Below are positions 1-13,290 of a DNA stretch of 64,000 bases, in pieces. The position numbers and the translations under genes were made by a program. The notes beneath the pieces were generated by a model. That model searched no databases. It was not told the origin of the DNA and saw only the letters and a list, made by a program, of their open reading frames with translations. The stretch's first letter is position 1. Each line of letters starts with the position of its first letter. The stretch is taken from contig NC_081844.1 in assembly GCF_963259705.1 (NCBI RefSeq), forward strand, positions 105,426,671 to 105,490,670, written 5' to 3'. This stretch comes from Myotis daubentonii (taxonomy: Eukaryota > Chordata > Mammalia > Chiroptera > Vespertilionidae).

Positions 1-2939
1 CCTTTCTTTGAGTCATATGCCAGGGACGACTAAAATTTGTTGTAATATAGTGTATTTGAAGTTCTTCCAATCATTCTATTCTGAAAGTTTTCAACTCTTT
101 TTATGTACTCAGATTTTCTAAACTGATAATTTATAATGATTCTAGAAGAAAATGTTGCACTAGAGTTTATTAAAAATTGATGTTATTAGAGTTTTTGCCA
201 TTTAATAAGCTAAAATGTGGAGTTACATATATTTTTTTGAAAATACATATATTTTTGTTTATATATTATAATATTTGCTATAAGATATATAGTTTTCATG
301 ATTCTGATTATTGTAAATAGTATAGTTAATTAATCCTGCTAGCTTTTTCAAGTTTCTATAAATAATGCCAAACCAGTGATACATTTTGTCTGCAGTTCAA
401 GACAGTATATGCCAAATTCATGCATTTTAATATAATCATGTTATGAAAATTTACTCCTAACTTTACAATTTACAAAATGATATTTCCAACACACAATCAA
501 ATGTTTTAAGGAAAAAAATAGAGGATTGTTTTTTGGAAATTACATTTTTGTGACACTATTTTCATAAATGCTTTAAAAGATCATGGAATTGCTCGATCTG
601 TGAATATCTGTGTGCATAGCCTACCCAAAACATTCAGTTCATCTATATATGGTAGGAAAGTGGACAGAAGCCTCGTTACTGTATTTAATAGTTTGTGCTT
701 AAGTGTATGGCCAGGAGCCTGGGTAGTGGGATTCATCAAACTTGGGAATGAGAACATGAACAGTTCATTGTTTGAAAAGGAGCATTGTCGTTCTTGAGCT
801 TGAGCTTGTTTCCATGCATTGCAATGCTTCTGGAACTGCTCTTGTGTCTCATTTAAGAAAAAGGTTTTTTAAGCATCTACACGTGTAATGCCTTTATTTC
901 CACAGTTAGATCCTGTGCAGAATTTTGTTCTATGAGCAGATGATATCACCTACAATGCTTGAAACACTGACTGACGTTAGCCCTACTTCAGTCAGTAATT
1001 TTAATGGAACATAATTTTTTGAAAATTAAGACACTGCATAAATTTTAAATGTGAGTTGATATTTTTAATTATTCATGTATTCTTTGAATTCCTTTCTAAA
1101 AAAATAAATTATTTTTAAAGGGTGGGTTTAAGCTACAAAGAGAACTTTCCCTCACCCTTAGGTGTAGAAATATCCTCCATGCAAACTAATTGGAAATTGA
1201 GGCTATCACAAATATTGGGGGTTATTAACACATTGTGGACCAGTAGTTTTATTGCTATCTTTACCCAGTGACCAGATAAGTTTCTATTGAACGAGTACAA
1301 AAAACATTTTACATAAATGTTAAAGGCACACTTTAAAATTAAATACCCATTGCATTTTGAAGTTATTTATTACATGTTCTTACAAGCTAATATCTTTTTA
1401 AAGTATGATACTTTGTAAAACACTGTAATATGAAGCGAGAAATCTCGTGATCCATCCGCAATGTGTTAAGTTCTCCAGCAATCTCTTCAAATCCTTTTTT
1501 TCATCCAATTTTAGAAGATTTAATATTTAGCCTAATAGAAACTGCTACCTTTCTTAGGGACCAACTTTCCAATGCTATACTTAAAACTAGATTGAAGAAA
1601 TATTATGTTGAAATTATCAGATTAAATATGAAGTGATGTTTGTTACTGGCAGTATAGTAGAGGAATCTGTGTTTTGAAGTTTTGGAAACTATCTCTGATA
1701 GGCATTGTCAGGTAAGTAAAGGGCCAAAGCAGAAAGCCGTAAGGTCTAACTCAGGCATTGTTCCCCAGTAGTTATTTTATCAGATAAATCTTTCTCTTCT
1801 GCTCACCGAGATATTAGCATGAGTAATGGTATTAGGCCAATGTAATGCTCTTTGAATGTTAAATTATAAAATAAGAAGCCCAAAAGGAGTAAGCTTTAAA
1901 AGTTATGACAGGTTTCCTAACATTGTGCACTGACTTTTTTAAAAAAGCAAATGTCGGATAATAGAATTAGATAAGATATTTACTAAACTAGAAGATATTT
2001 TTCAGTAAAACATGGGAATCAGGTTTTAAGAATATTTTCAGTATTGAATATTGATTTGCTGTTTCTATATTCCTACATGGTTGATACTTAAATGTTCGTT
2101 CTTTCCTGTTTCTGGTTTTAAAAATTGTAATTCTTAATTACCCCTACCCTCAGTCCTTGTCCCCACAACAAAGAAACAAAAATCTATTTGAGTTGTTAAT
2201 GTTGAAATCACAAATTGTAACTGGTCCTTTTTTCTTGGTTTAAAAAATAATTATAAAAACAGGGTAAAGAGAAAATTCTTTCTTCCCCTTGTTGGTCAGT
2301 TCCATAGAAGTAATTTAAAATACCATATATTGAATTCTTTGATCATTTCTCCTGGGTGGGTTGAGAAAGAAGTCAGAGCGGAGGCAATTGCTTCTGGGCT
2401 CTCTCTCTGTGTGCCTGGTAATGAAACACAAGGAGCCTCACCAAACTACATGACTAATGGCAACCTCCAGTGCCGCCTGCAATCAAAGATTAATTTGCTT
2501 TATCAAGTTTAAAGAAAACCGGGTGATAAATCATGTCAAAAAGAAATAATCAGTCAAAGGCTGGTGTTCTTTTCTACATGTAAGGACAGGTGCTAAGAGG
2601 CATGCATTTGCCATATCCAGTTAATTTTGTGTTTATGCATTCATGTTCATCTTAATCTCTAGTTAGTCTTTGAATCATATAATTTCTGTCATTAAGATCT
2701 AATATTTCAACTGAAAGGTTGCAGGATTATAGACACAAAGTAACATTCTTTTCCTTTAGTTTACAGAAGTTATTTTCTCATATGATAATATTAATAAATG
2801 TTTACTTTTTTTTAACCATGAGTTAGCTAATGCCAAATGAGAAGTGAAATTATTTTCTCCATGTCAAGATGCTCAAGAATATTAACTGGGTGTTAACAGA
2901 TGTCTATATATTTATGTAAAATTTTCATTTTACTCAAAT

Positions 2940-2986
2940 CACCCCACCCCTTTTCTTTCCTTTTCTTTTTTCTTTTTTTTTTTTTT
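2940..2986 (+). repeat. Polypyrimidine tract
   Basis: CT-rich run changing into an uninterrupted T-run of about 14 nt. Simple low-complexity sequence, possibly the relic of a retroelement tail, but no flanking duplication was identified. Confidence 0.6.
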
Positions 2987-4799
2987 AAAGAAAAAGGGAG
3001 AGCTGGAATCTCTCTAATTTTGTCCCCTGGGTCCATAATGCAGGATCCATTTTAGGTAAGATTGTATTATAAAGAGGTGGTCTTCCCAGCACTTTTAGCA
3101 AACGCATTTTGAACAGTATCCAAAACCAATCTTGAATTTTTGCAGAGGCTGTGAGGACTCTTCTTAAAGGGAGAGTTACAGTATCATTTTAGCAGAGGGT
3201 TTATTTGTGTTTTTTGTAGTTATAGTCATGTTTAAGTAGAATCTCTTTAAATGCTTTGGTATACATATGTCAATATGTATTAATTCTTACCCTAGGTCTT
3301 TTCTAGATCACTTTACCTCCAATGGCTAATTAGAAATTTAGAAAGTATTAGTTTGTCATTTGATGTACAGAATTAAATAAAAATTCATCATTATCCTTGA
3401 AACTTGTAGTTGTGAAGCTATATAGTTGTTAGGAATCTTATTCCTAGAGTGAGTTCATTTTCTTTTTCCTTATGGTTCCTCCCCGTCCTTCTGTCTAGAT
3501 TTTGAATCTTTTTCACTCCAGTAAGTTATTGGCACTGCAGGAGGGCTTATGTCTGGCTTTGGTTTTCCTTTTCTTCTGTTTATGATTCCTAGGAATTATT
3601 TTAAAACATTTATAAAGTTCTATTGTTGACATCAATATCATCCTAAAGAGAAAATATCTTGTCAGCTTAGCTTGGTTTTAAAAGACTTCTTTTGAAACTG
3701 AGTAGGAATAACTTGCCTATACTTAATTTTTCATAAGAAAATATGTTTCATGATCTCTTTCTTATCTAAATGAGATGATGGGACAAGTTGATGAGGATCC
3801 TTCCAATTTGAAAGCATTTTCTAACCTAGGACATGCCTATTGTGACATTGACGGAGTGCCCAGTGATTAGCAGTTTATATAATAGCAGCCTGTCCTAGTG
3901 ACATGCTATGTTATGAACTGCATAGTGGAGTACAGATAGCTTTAGATTTGAAGACAACACTTCTATCCCTGGTCTAACTCTAACATTTGTATACAACCTG
4001 ACAACTGTACTAGTATTTGCTTCAGGAGTGCTATTGCCAGTATTGTCCCATCATATTTCTAAGTGGTACATATATGAAGCCACATGGGAAAATTTTACTT
4101 TAAAAATTAGCACTAAGCTATGTTTCTGTTTGCTTAAGAAGTGCAAGTATATTCCTTCAATAGATAATAAAGACTATAAAGTAATCTATCATTTTTCACT
4201 TTGGAAATTTGGCACTGTCTTATGACTCAACTGTACCATCATGTGAAACTTGGTAATCTGCCTTAATAAATTTTGATCATTCTCTTCCCCTGCCCAATCT
4301 ACACTTTTATTCAATTTCATGTTGTACTTAATCCTCATGTTTCATTTCAATTCCTTTTTTGCTTTTTTAATATCTGGATTTCTTGTATGTTACTCCAAAT
4401 ATCATATGTAATGAGTCACTGTATAAATAAGTAAAATTGCCCTGACTCTGTCACTAAATATCCAAAGAAGTTTCTTTTTCCTTTTAATTTCAGTATTCTC
4501 ATTTGTAAAATAAAGTAATGAATCTTTGAGCCCCTTTGGCTCAAATTCTAGGAGTTAAAACAGTGGAGAACTTTCAGTTTGCATTTGGGGCTGTGGAAGA
4601 TGAAGGAGCATCACTCCCATCCTCACAACAACTGCTCAAGTTGATGAGTTTTCTTGAACCTTTTAGAGACCTGAGGTTGCAGAGCAACCAAATAGCCTAA
4701 AACCTAAGACTAGCCTATTGCAAAAGAAGGAACACAAGAACTTTCTTACCTGAAGCAGACACAGCAAATACCATTAAGAATGGTTGGGCTAGAATAGTT

Positions 4800-6480
4800 A
4801 ACCAATTAGTGGAGGCTGGCCAAAGAAAGGGGGCCCCAGGTGGCCAGCGACATGTGGGGATTTGATGCCCTGTGCAGGCTCCTTCTCCACAGACCCTACC
4901 AGGCAGTCCCTTTCTACACTAAGAAGATATCAGGAACAGTCCTGAGAAAGCGTGCTACCAGGTGCAGGCCTGGTTGAGGGGAGCAGCAGTGGAAGGGGCA
5001 CACCCTCTACCATAACCCTTCTCCTCTATCCTCCTACTGAAAATAGTACCAATGTACATGGTAAGGAAGGCAACCAATGAAAATCTATTGTAGCTCAGGT
5101 GAGGAAACGGTGGAGCTGGGAGTGGAGAGATGACTCTACCAGTGCAGGAGAAAGGGCAGAAATACAGCAGCAGGAGGGACAGGAGCTCTGAGAAAGTCAT
5201 ACCCCCAAGACCCAGAGAGACGCAGTGCCTGCCTAAGACTGAGACCTAATCAAAGCAACAGAGAACTCTGCGCCCCCCCGCCCTTCCCCATCACCAGCCT
5301 AACAAGTAGTAAGTAACAGTGGACTACTGTTGGAGGGTTGCCCGAGCATTAAGACAGATCCTGTCTGAGGCACAGCATAAAGGGCAGATATCAGGCTAAG
5401 GGTGTAGCAGATACTGAGAAAATCCCTAAAATCCCTCCTGAGAACCAGCCTCCACTCTTAATAACTGATATCACGAGACCAATTTGATGCTTATGATATA
5501 CTGTAGATAAACATGCAACAACAAAAGTTCGGATTTAACCCAACTCCTAACCATGCAAACTCCACACAAAAGGCCTAGCAGAAATGCATGTCCATTTCTA
5601 GGAGCAAAGGCCACCAAAAAAATCTGGCTTTCTACAATAAGTTATAAGAAAGGAGTAAAAAGAAGCAGCCACCTGCCAAGAGACAAAACAAATAACAAAG
5701 CCAGACTCAGCTGTGACACAGATGAACTGTATGACAAGGAATTCAAGATAACTATGATTTATATATTAAAGAATCTAGTGATAGAGGTGGACAGCATGCA
5801 ATATCAGATGAGTAATTTCATCAGGGAGTTGAAAATTATAAGAAAGAGGGCAATAGAAATGCTGAAAATATAAACCTCTTTAACAGAGATGAAGAGTGCC
5901 TTTGAAGGCCTCATCAGTACATGACACAGTTAAGGAAAGAATCAGTGAACTTGAAGGTAGGTCAACAGAGAGTATCCAGACTGAAGCACAAATCTAAAAA
6001 AAGACTGACAAAAGTTTAAAAGAACAGGCCACCCAAAAGCATAAGTACAATATATGCACTAGAACAGGAATTGGCACTTTTTCTGTCAAGGTACAGACAG
6101 TAAATACTTTAGGCTTTGTAGGCCACATACGGTCTGTTAAATATGTTGTTCTTTTTAATTTTTGTTTTGTTTTTACAACTTTTAAAATACGAAAACCGTT
6201 CTTATTTCAAGGGCCATTTGAAAAGCTCATATGAGCCCAATTTGGCCCATGGACCATAGGTTGCCTGCCCCTAATTTAGAAAATGAAGAGCAAATTGAGT
6301 TCAAAGCAAGAACAAGGGAGGAAATTGTAAATATAAGAGCACAAATCAATGACATTTAAAACAGAAAAACAAAAGAAAATCATTGAAACCAAAAGATTGG
6401 TTGAAAAGATAAATAAAATTAATTATCTAGGTATACTGGTGGGGGGCGAGGGGAGGCCTTTAAGAGGCACAAAGTAACAT
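4800..6480 (+). mobile_element. Old, degenerate L1 (5'UTR/ORF1 and an ORF2 scrap)
   Basis: 5553-5873 has an open frame of 106 residues resembling the start of an old mammalian L1 ORF1 region (acidic and lysine-rich, 'DKEFKITMIYILKN'). Stops and frameshifts follow. From about 6280 the text resembles L1 ORF2 (ATCATTGAAACCAAAAG...GATAAATAAAATT). The upstream GC-richer part (4800-5500) reads like an L1 5' region. The element is interrupted by a hAT at 6065-6273. Limits are approximate and no target duplication was found. Confidence 0.65.
6065..6273 (+). mobile_element. Non-autonomous hAT (Charlie-like) inside the old L1
   Basis: Starts CAGGAATTGGCACTTTTTCTG and ends GGTTGCCTGCCCCTA, imperfect terminal inverted repeats of a common mammalian hAT family ('grow in the shape' TTTAGGCTTTGTAGGCCACAT core). 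Flanks CACTAGAA and ATTTAGAA are a decayed 8-bp target duplication. The exact family name is not assigned. Confidence 0.7.
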
Positions 6481-9400
6481 CAAGAATGAAAGCATGGATC
6501 CCAGTACAGACCCCTCAGACTGAAATTGTTACAGGTGTTTACCTTTTCTTTCCAGGCATAAGTAGTAAAGGCCCGGTTTCTTAAAAGATTATTGAATAGT
6601 TTATTGTGGGGTTTTTTTTAAAACTTACTTGATTGATTGCAACATTTTGTATTTAAAATTAATGGTTATTACAAACAATGTGATTTTATATGTTAAGCTA
6701 AGTAGGAGAAATGGCTCCATGACACAGGGAGTGTATGAAGTGCCATCATTACTCAGTTGTGTAGCACAGTTAGTGAGTACAGATTTGATAGATTTACAAA
6801 TAATCCATGAGAAAACATGGTTCCAAATTGAGGTTTTATTCCTAAAGGACAATAGAACAATGGAGTTTTCCTCTTGATGATTCTTGTATTCCTTTCTTTT
6901 GAAATACTGAATAACATCACAGAATCATAGAATATTAGGACTGAAAGAGATCATAACATATGTACTCTAGTGGTTTTTCAGCTGGCTCTGTAGTTTTTGG
7001 CAGCGGGGAGGAGGAAGTGGGCAAGTCTTCTTCCCTTCCACGAAACAGAGCATTCTACCTTAATCTGTCACTCATATTAGCCATTCAGGTAAGCTCTTAT
7101 TTGGAAAAATGTTTGCTTTAAAACACTTTTTCACCATTTCCTAATTTTACAGATGGCAATTTAAGGCCCAGAGAAGCAAAGTACCTTTCCATGGTAATCT
7201 CACTTGCTGTCTAGGGTTTTCAATACTGCAGTTTATTCATTCTTTCAGTTAGCATTTATTGACTGTCTGCTGTGTCCCAGTCACTATGCCCAGAACTCAC
7301 AGACTGTGGAAGACACAGAAGAATAAACAAATAATTGACAGCACAGCTTGACACAGGGAGTGTATGAAGTGCCGTATGAAAACAGTCAGAAGAAGCATCC
7401 CCTGAGAAATTCCATGTGACTAGGTCGTGAAGATGGAGCTGAGGTTGCCAGGTTGAAAAGGGGAGGAGGAGTACTATTCCCAGCTGAATACAAAGCCAGG
7501 AAGGCGGTATGAAAGCATGATGTGAGCAGCCCATGTCAGGGGCTTCGTGGGGTAAAATCTGAGCAACACAGTGCAAGTTTGAAAAAGGTTGTTCCTGCAG
7601 TTGGGAGTGGCCAAAGCAGAAAGCGCGCTCCACTGCAAATTAGGGAAAGGAGGTTTTATTCTGTAGGAAGTAGGGTGCCAGTGAAGACTCTTATTTAGGT
7701 AAGAGGAGTGATTGGACATGTATGTATTTCAGAGAAGTTATTCTGCAGGACGTGTCTTAATCCTGGATGGAAAGAAGTAGAAACTATATATTGCCCTTCA
7801 GTTATCTCTGTCCCTTGAGCTTACTGGTGCCCCAGGCCCTTTCCAACAGCAACAAGTATCCATTAGATGTTTTGTTAAAGCTGTTGTGTCCTTTAGAGCA
7901 TCGGCCTGTCACAACACAGCATAGATCAGATTTGGAGGACCTTTTCAAACGGAGTGTTTGACTCTGAGAAATCCTTTTGTGTGTTTTGCTTCACTTGAAA
8001 TGACATTATGACTTACTGTGAGGCAGGATAATTTGTAGTTTCCTTTGTCATCATCTTCTTTGGATGTCACAGATCATGGAGTGCTCTGCATTGGTTCAGA
8101 GGAACGGAAAATGGAAGCACATAGGACTTTTATATTATTATTTCTCTTGAGTATTCTCACTTATGATGGATTTTGGCTTCAGGCATAAAAATGTAGGGAG
8201 AAGCAGCCTGTTGGGAGAGCATCTTATGTTTCACTTGGCCTTTCTGTGACTAAATACAGTATTAAATGATTTGTGTGGTGCTTGCATGATAGTAAATCGA
8301 AAAGGCTATTGTTTTATCAAAAGGGGCTTTAGCATATACTATGAAAGCTGGACATTAAATATCAGAGTTTCTGAGTGTAAAGAGCCATCAAGCCAGATTT
8401 CTTAGCTTGAATTATTTTAGTACGTAGCAAATGCCTAGCAGATAATAAGCACTCAGTAAGTGATAGCTGCTCATATTATCTTCATCATTCTTGTCACCAT
8501 CCCTGTCCCTGGGCACTCTGCAAGCCTCAAAATGGTCATGGTTTTTCAGTACCCCCAAGCAAAGGGATAAAAACTAGAGGGGCCAGTGGCTGATTGTTGG
8601 CAAAGCAAACCTGACCATGGGATCTATAGCTAGCGCGTACCAGCCATCTAACCTTCACCACTTTCGTAAAATCACCTTCGGCTTCCCTGGCCACTCCACA
8701 AGGTCTCTTTCCTAGTATGATATCTACCAGTATTCACTCTCCGCATCCCTAACCCCTCTTGGAGATATCCTGGATCTTTTTCATTCCTCTTTTTATTGAT
8801 GTCTGAGTTATGCTCATTTTTCACAAGTGTCCATTAAGTTTCCAAGCAGTTATACAGTATAGTGTGTGTGTGTTTTCAAAATCCCATGGCACACCAATAA
8901 GGAATCTGAAAGAGAAGAACACTTTCTCATCTGGGTCTTCTCACCATGTGACTGTTAATTTTATTCTTTCAACTTGCGGTTGAAGGATTATATCATATTC
9001 TCCTATGAAGTCCCTAGCTTTGTTCAGAGTCAAAAGAAAAGTGTGATACTTTGTGAGAAATATGCATAGTTCGGTTCTGCATGTGACAAAGAGATGCTCT
9101 GACTGCTCTGTTTTTAGAAGCTAATTTATGGCAATTTCTTCTTTAACTGTACGTGGGCGGTAGAGAATATCACCTGCAAACATGGTTTAAGCTTTGAGTT
9201 AGTTTACATCTCTCTATATTAACATGTTCCGTAACCTAGGCATTTAATATCCCTTTATTGTGCTCTTGTTGAAAGAATTATGTGTCTTAATTTTAAAGTA
9301 AGATAATTTTCCACCTCTCTAAGATTAAAATAGTGAGAGAGACCTTCAAAGAAAAGGAAATGTCATTTTTAAATGACATCTCAGTAGGCTCTTGATTTGC

Positions 9401-10004
9401 AGGTTGTTACTCTTCGTCTTCTGAGTCAAATAAATGTATCCCAGGAGCTCCAGTGAGCAGATGCGGGCGGGGCACTGCACGCGGAGTGTGGAAGCAGGCA
9501 CCAGCGGAGCTGGCAGACTGGCAGAGGTTTCTGTTTTGCTAAGCACCTGCTTTTTCATATTCAGACTGTCCGAACCATCTGCTTTGATATTCTCTTTACC
9601 TACTGTCAGCCATTTTGGAGTTCTTAAAAGGCTTTAAAAGTCATCGGGAATTTTTCACAATAAGCTAGGAATCCATACCACCCTGTAAAAACCTTATGCT
9701 TTTAGGTTATTCCCAGTCAGTGCTCAAGAGAACAGTTGCTTTTTAATATAGGTACAGTGTGTTATATATTACGTAATTAGAGTGTTTTCCTCCCTTCCCA
9801 ATTGCTTATTCTCAGGCATCAAAACTTAAATTGCCTAAATAGTGTGATATATTAATGGATGCATAGTAATTGAATGTAAGTGATGGTTTACTTATCCCTT
9901 CTCATTTGGAAAAAAGCATTGTATATTTTAATGAAAATTCCTAATACTTCATAAGCTTATTTTTTAGAGGTGCAACTGGTTTTTCAATAGTAATAGGACT
10001 TATA

Positions 10005-10690
10005 AAATGCCTGTTGGGCACCAGATACTATGCTAGGCATTCTGTCCAAGTTATTACTCATCCTTTCTATAGCCTTACAAGGTGGGTATTATCTTCATTT
10101 TGTAGATGAAGAAATTTTTTTTTTTTTTTTAGAAATTTATTTTTTCATTTATTTTTTTTTTATTGCTTAAAGTATTACAAAGGGTATTACATATGTATCC
10201 ATTTTATCCCCCCGCCCTAGACAGTCCCCTAGCCTCCCCTATCCCCCAGTGTCTTATGTCCATTGGTTATGCTTATATGCATGCATACAAGTCCTTTAGT
10301 TGATCTCTTACCCCCCTACCTCCTGCCCCCCAACCCTCCCCGGCCTTCCCGCTGCAGTTTGACAATCTGTTTGAGGCAGCTCTGCCTCTGTATCTATTAT
10401 TGTTCAAAAGTTTATAATGGTCTCTATTGTCCATGAATGAGTGAGATCATGTGGTATTTTTCCTTTATTGACTGGCTTATTTCACTTAGCATAATGCTCT
10501 CCAGTTCCATCCATGCCGTTGCAAATGGTAAGAGTTCCTTCCTTTTTACAGCAGCATAGTATTCCATCGTGTAGATGTACCACAGTTTTCTAATCCATTC
10601 TAGATGAAGAAATTGATTCTCAGGCAAGTTGAGAGAATTGTCCAGGCTCACACTTGAGACTGGGGATTTGAACTCTAGTTTCTCTGGCTC
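10005..10690 (+). repeat. MIR SINE, split by an L1 insertion
   Basis: The two halves 10005-10116 and 10601-10690 join into a MIR-like sequence ('GCACCAGATACTATGCTAGGCATT ... TTGTAGATGAAGAAA ... TTTGAACTCTAG' in pieces). The join is at the L1 target duplication. Confidence 0.75.
10117..10600 (-). mobile_element. 5'-truncated L1 3' end
   Basis: Poly-T at the left, then the reverse complement of the same 3'UTR as the L1 at 21746-23480, then the last part of ORF2 ([20 protein letters not shown] when read on the minus strand). It is flanked by a perfect 14-bp target duplication TAGATGAAGAAATT (10103-10116 and 10601-10614). About 480 bp; typical target-primed insertion and relatively young. Confidence 0.93.
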
Positions 10691-10838
10691 TTGTCCACTT
10701 CAAAAATATTGTCATATCCAAAAGACGATCTTGTTCGTGATGGAGGGCTTCAGGGGTGGTACGTTTTCTGTAGTTGCAGGTGAGTGCACTTCATTTGGTT
10801 GGTGAAGTTCCCGATGTCTAGCCTTCGATAGTCTAGCC

Positions 10839-11040
10839 CAGGGGTGGGCAAACTTTCTGACTCGAGGGCCACAATGGGTTCTTAAACTGGACCGGAGGGC
10901 CGGAACAAAAGCATGGATGGAGTGTTTGTGTGAGCTAATATAAATTCAAAGTAAACATCATTACATAAAAGGGCACGGTCTTTTTTTTTCTTTAGTTTTA
11001 TTCATTTCAAACGTCGCGGGCCGTAGTTTGCCCACGGCTG
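10839..11040 (+). mobile_element. Non-autonomous hAT element (nhAT)
   Basis: Begins CAGGGGTGGGCAAACTTTCT and ends GTAGTTTGCCCACGGCTG, giving terminal inverted repeats of about 15 bp. Flanking 8-mers GTCTAGCC (10831-10838) and GTCTAGAG (11041-11048) are a hAT-type 8-bp duplication with two mismatches. Short hAT elements amplified recently in vesper bats. Confidence 0.88.
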
Positions 11041-11388
11041 GTCTAGAGGCATTTTATTTTCTTCTCTAGTCATTGAGAAATACTGTAGCACATGGTCCCC
11101 TATTTCGGCTTTTCTTAAATTCCTTTTTTAATGCTTTCACTTAAAAAGAAAGAAAAGGAACAAGGGTGGCCTGTTTCTAAAAGTAACAACACCTATTTAT
11201 TTTTTCCTTGGGCTTTCTGTCTGTCAACATAAGGCCTCCAGTAGCCTTTTAAGATTATAGTCAGAAGTGAACGGCTATGGTGGTCCTTTTTTTTTTTTTT
11301 TTTTATCTTTGTCACTACCCAGAATTGTGGTCTGTGCAAAACAGACCCCAAAGATGCAATAGTTCAAGTGATTTAAAAGCACAGTCTT

Positions 11389-11514
11389 GCCCTAGCAGGT
11401 TTGGCTCAGCGGGTAGAGCCTTGGCCTGCGGACCAAAGGGTCACAGGTTCAATTCCGGTCAAGGGCACTTACATTGGTTGCAGGCTTCTCCTCTGTTAAA
11501 TAACGACAATAACT
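11389..11514 (+). mobile_element. Ves SINE (tRNA-derived), short copy
   Basis: Starts GCCCTAGCAGGTTTGGCTCA with a tRNA-like A box (TGGCTCAGCGGGTAGAGC) and B box (GGTTCAATTCC). It is flanked by the 14-bp duplication AAAAGCACAGTCTT at 11375-11388 and 11515-11528. It lacks the CT-rich 3' half seen in the other copies. Confidence 0.92.
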
Positions 11515-12349
11515 AAAAGCACAGTCTTAATAGATGTAACTATATAGTTAACTTTTTTAGAGCACAGCTCGCATATACTACACTATGAAAATGAATATTA
11601 TGAACGTATTAGGCCTCTTCAGCCTAGAAAGTTAAACACTTACAAAGGACGATCAGATTTTTTTTTTTAATTGGGCTATTGGTAGGACTTGAAAATTTCT
11701 CAAACAGTGGAATTCAAGAGTCCCCTTAGTCCTAAAGTAAGTTCAGGGAAAATAAGAGGAAATTCTATTTTCTATGATAGATAATAAAATTTATGGGACT
11801 TTTTTTTTAAAAGTAGTGTCACAAACTGAAAATACAAATAGATTTGGCAAGTCCATGACTGAAAGATTCTCAACCAATTATTTAGGAAAGAAATAAATAT
11901 CTAGGTTACATCTCTCACCTTTGAGGTTAATGGTCATGATTGGAAAGGAGGTCATTGGAGTAGAAATCAGAGACAATAATGAACCAAATGAGTCCTTGAG
12001 CTGATATGTTGTGTTCTCAGTTATTGACTGAGGTAGTAGTCATCTCCTCCAGGCTGCTGGCCTACCTCATGCCTTCTGTTCAACAAAATAGAGCCAAAAT
12101 GATCACAATTTTGCCACCTTAACATTCCTTTTCAATTCCCAACCCTAGCTACTTTTCTTCAAGAATACAACTGAGGCTGAGGGGTATCTTTTCCACATTC
12201 AGTACTTATTTTTGGAATTATGGATTTAGAGTTATTTTTGGTACAATTTAATTGAAATCTTATAAGCAGATGAACCTTACCCAAGGAAGTAGAAATATGA
12301 GGATGGAGGGCACTCTTAGTTCAAGGATGTGGAGAATAGAAATTTCTTT

Positions 12350-12572
12350 TTTTAATATATTTTATTGATTTTTTTTTTTTTTTACAGAGAGGAAGGGAGA
12401 GAGATAGAGAGTTAGAAACATCGATGAGAGAGAAACATCGATCAGCTGCCTTCTGCACATCTCCTACTGGGGTTGTGCCCGCAACCCAGGTACATGCCCT
12501 TGACCGGAATCGAACCTGGGACCTTTCAGTCCGCAGGCCGACGCTCTATCCACTGAGCCAAACCGGTTTTGG
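12350..12572 (-). mobile_element. Ves SINE, full length
   Basis: Minus-strand copy. The right end is the reverse complement of the tRNA-like head (CGAACCTGGGACCTTTCAGT, CACTGAGCCAAACCGG). The middle has the GA-rich AGAGAGATAGAG/ACATCGATGAGAG body, and the left end is the T-rich tail. The flanks GAAATTTC and GAAATTCC may be the decayed target duplication. Confidence 0.9.
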
Positions 12573-13059
12573 TGAAATTCCTAACTGAAAATAAAGGATT
12601 AGAAAAAATGAGAAACCAGAACCATGTGTCCATGAAGGTCAGAATGTCAGGAGAGTAATCACATGGTATCAGAGACAACAAAGGGTCCAGGAAGGATACA
12701 GGCTTGACTTCTCTGTCTGTGGTCCATCACACACACTGTAGTTGGATAAATTTAAGCACCACTTTCATCATAGGGCTCTCCCACTCAGACCTCTCTGCTG
12801 CCTACAGCAAGCCAGCACTCCTCGGCTTCTAAGATCCTCCATAATCTAGTTCCCCCTCCTAGCTGATCTCAGTTCCCACAGCTCCCCTCTGTCAGGCTGA
12901 CCCTCAGCATCTTTATTATATTGTTGTTCTCTCTTTATTCTCCCCTCTTCCTCCAGCCCACACGATTCCCATCGTTCAATCAATGTTCTATTCAAGTATT
13001 CACTCTTACAGTTCTTAATACTTGGATCATATTCATTAAAACTTAGTTAAATAATAATG

Positions 13060-13290
13060 ATAATGACAATGCTAGCACTCATTTATTCTTTATTATATGC
13101 CAGGCACTGTGACAATAGGCTTTTACATGCATTATATCTTGTAAGCCTCAAAATAACCTTAATGATGAAGGTGTTCTTAATCCTAGCTTTACTGATAAAG
13201 TAAATTGACTAAATACAAGGGTAGAAAGTGGCATGCACATGATTTGACATTTAAGTCTAAGTCTAAATCCATTAAATGATGAGCTGCAAT
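13060..13290 (+). repeat. MIR SINE
   Basis: Contains TATGCCAGGCACTGTG and the following 'catgcattatatcttgtaa' core typical of MIR, well diverged. Ends approximate. Confidence 0.65.

Noticed and set aside
7256..7633. 125-codon minus-strand open frame
   Set aside because: No start context, no known family, overlapping frames, and intronic composition. Taken as chance.
11389..11514. tRNA gene (A and B boxes present)
   Set aside because: It is the tRNA-derived head of a Ves SINE with a target duplication. The cloverleaf is not completed.
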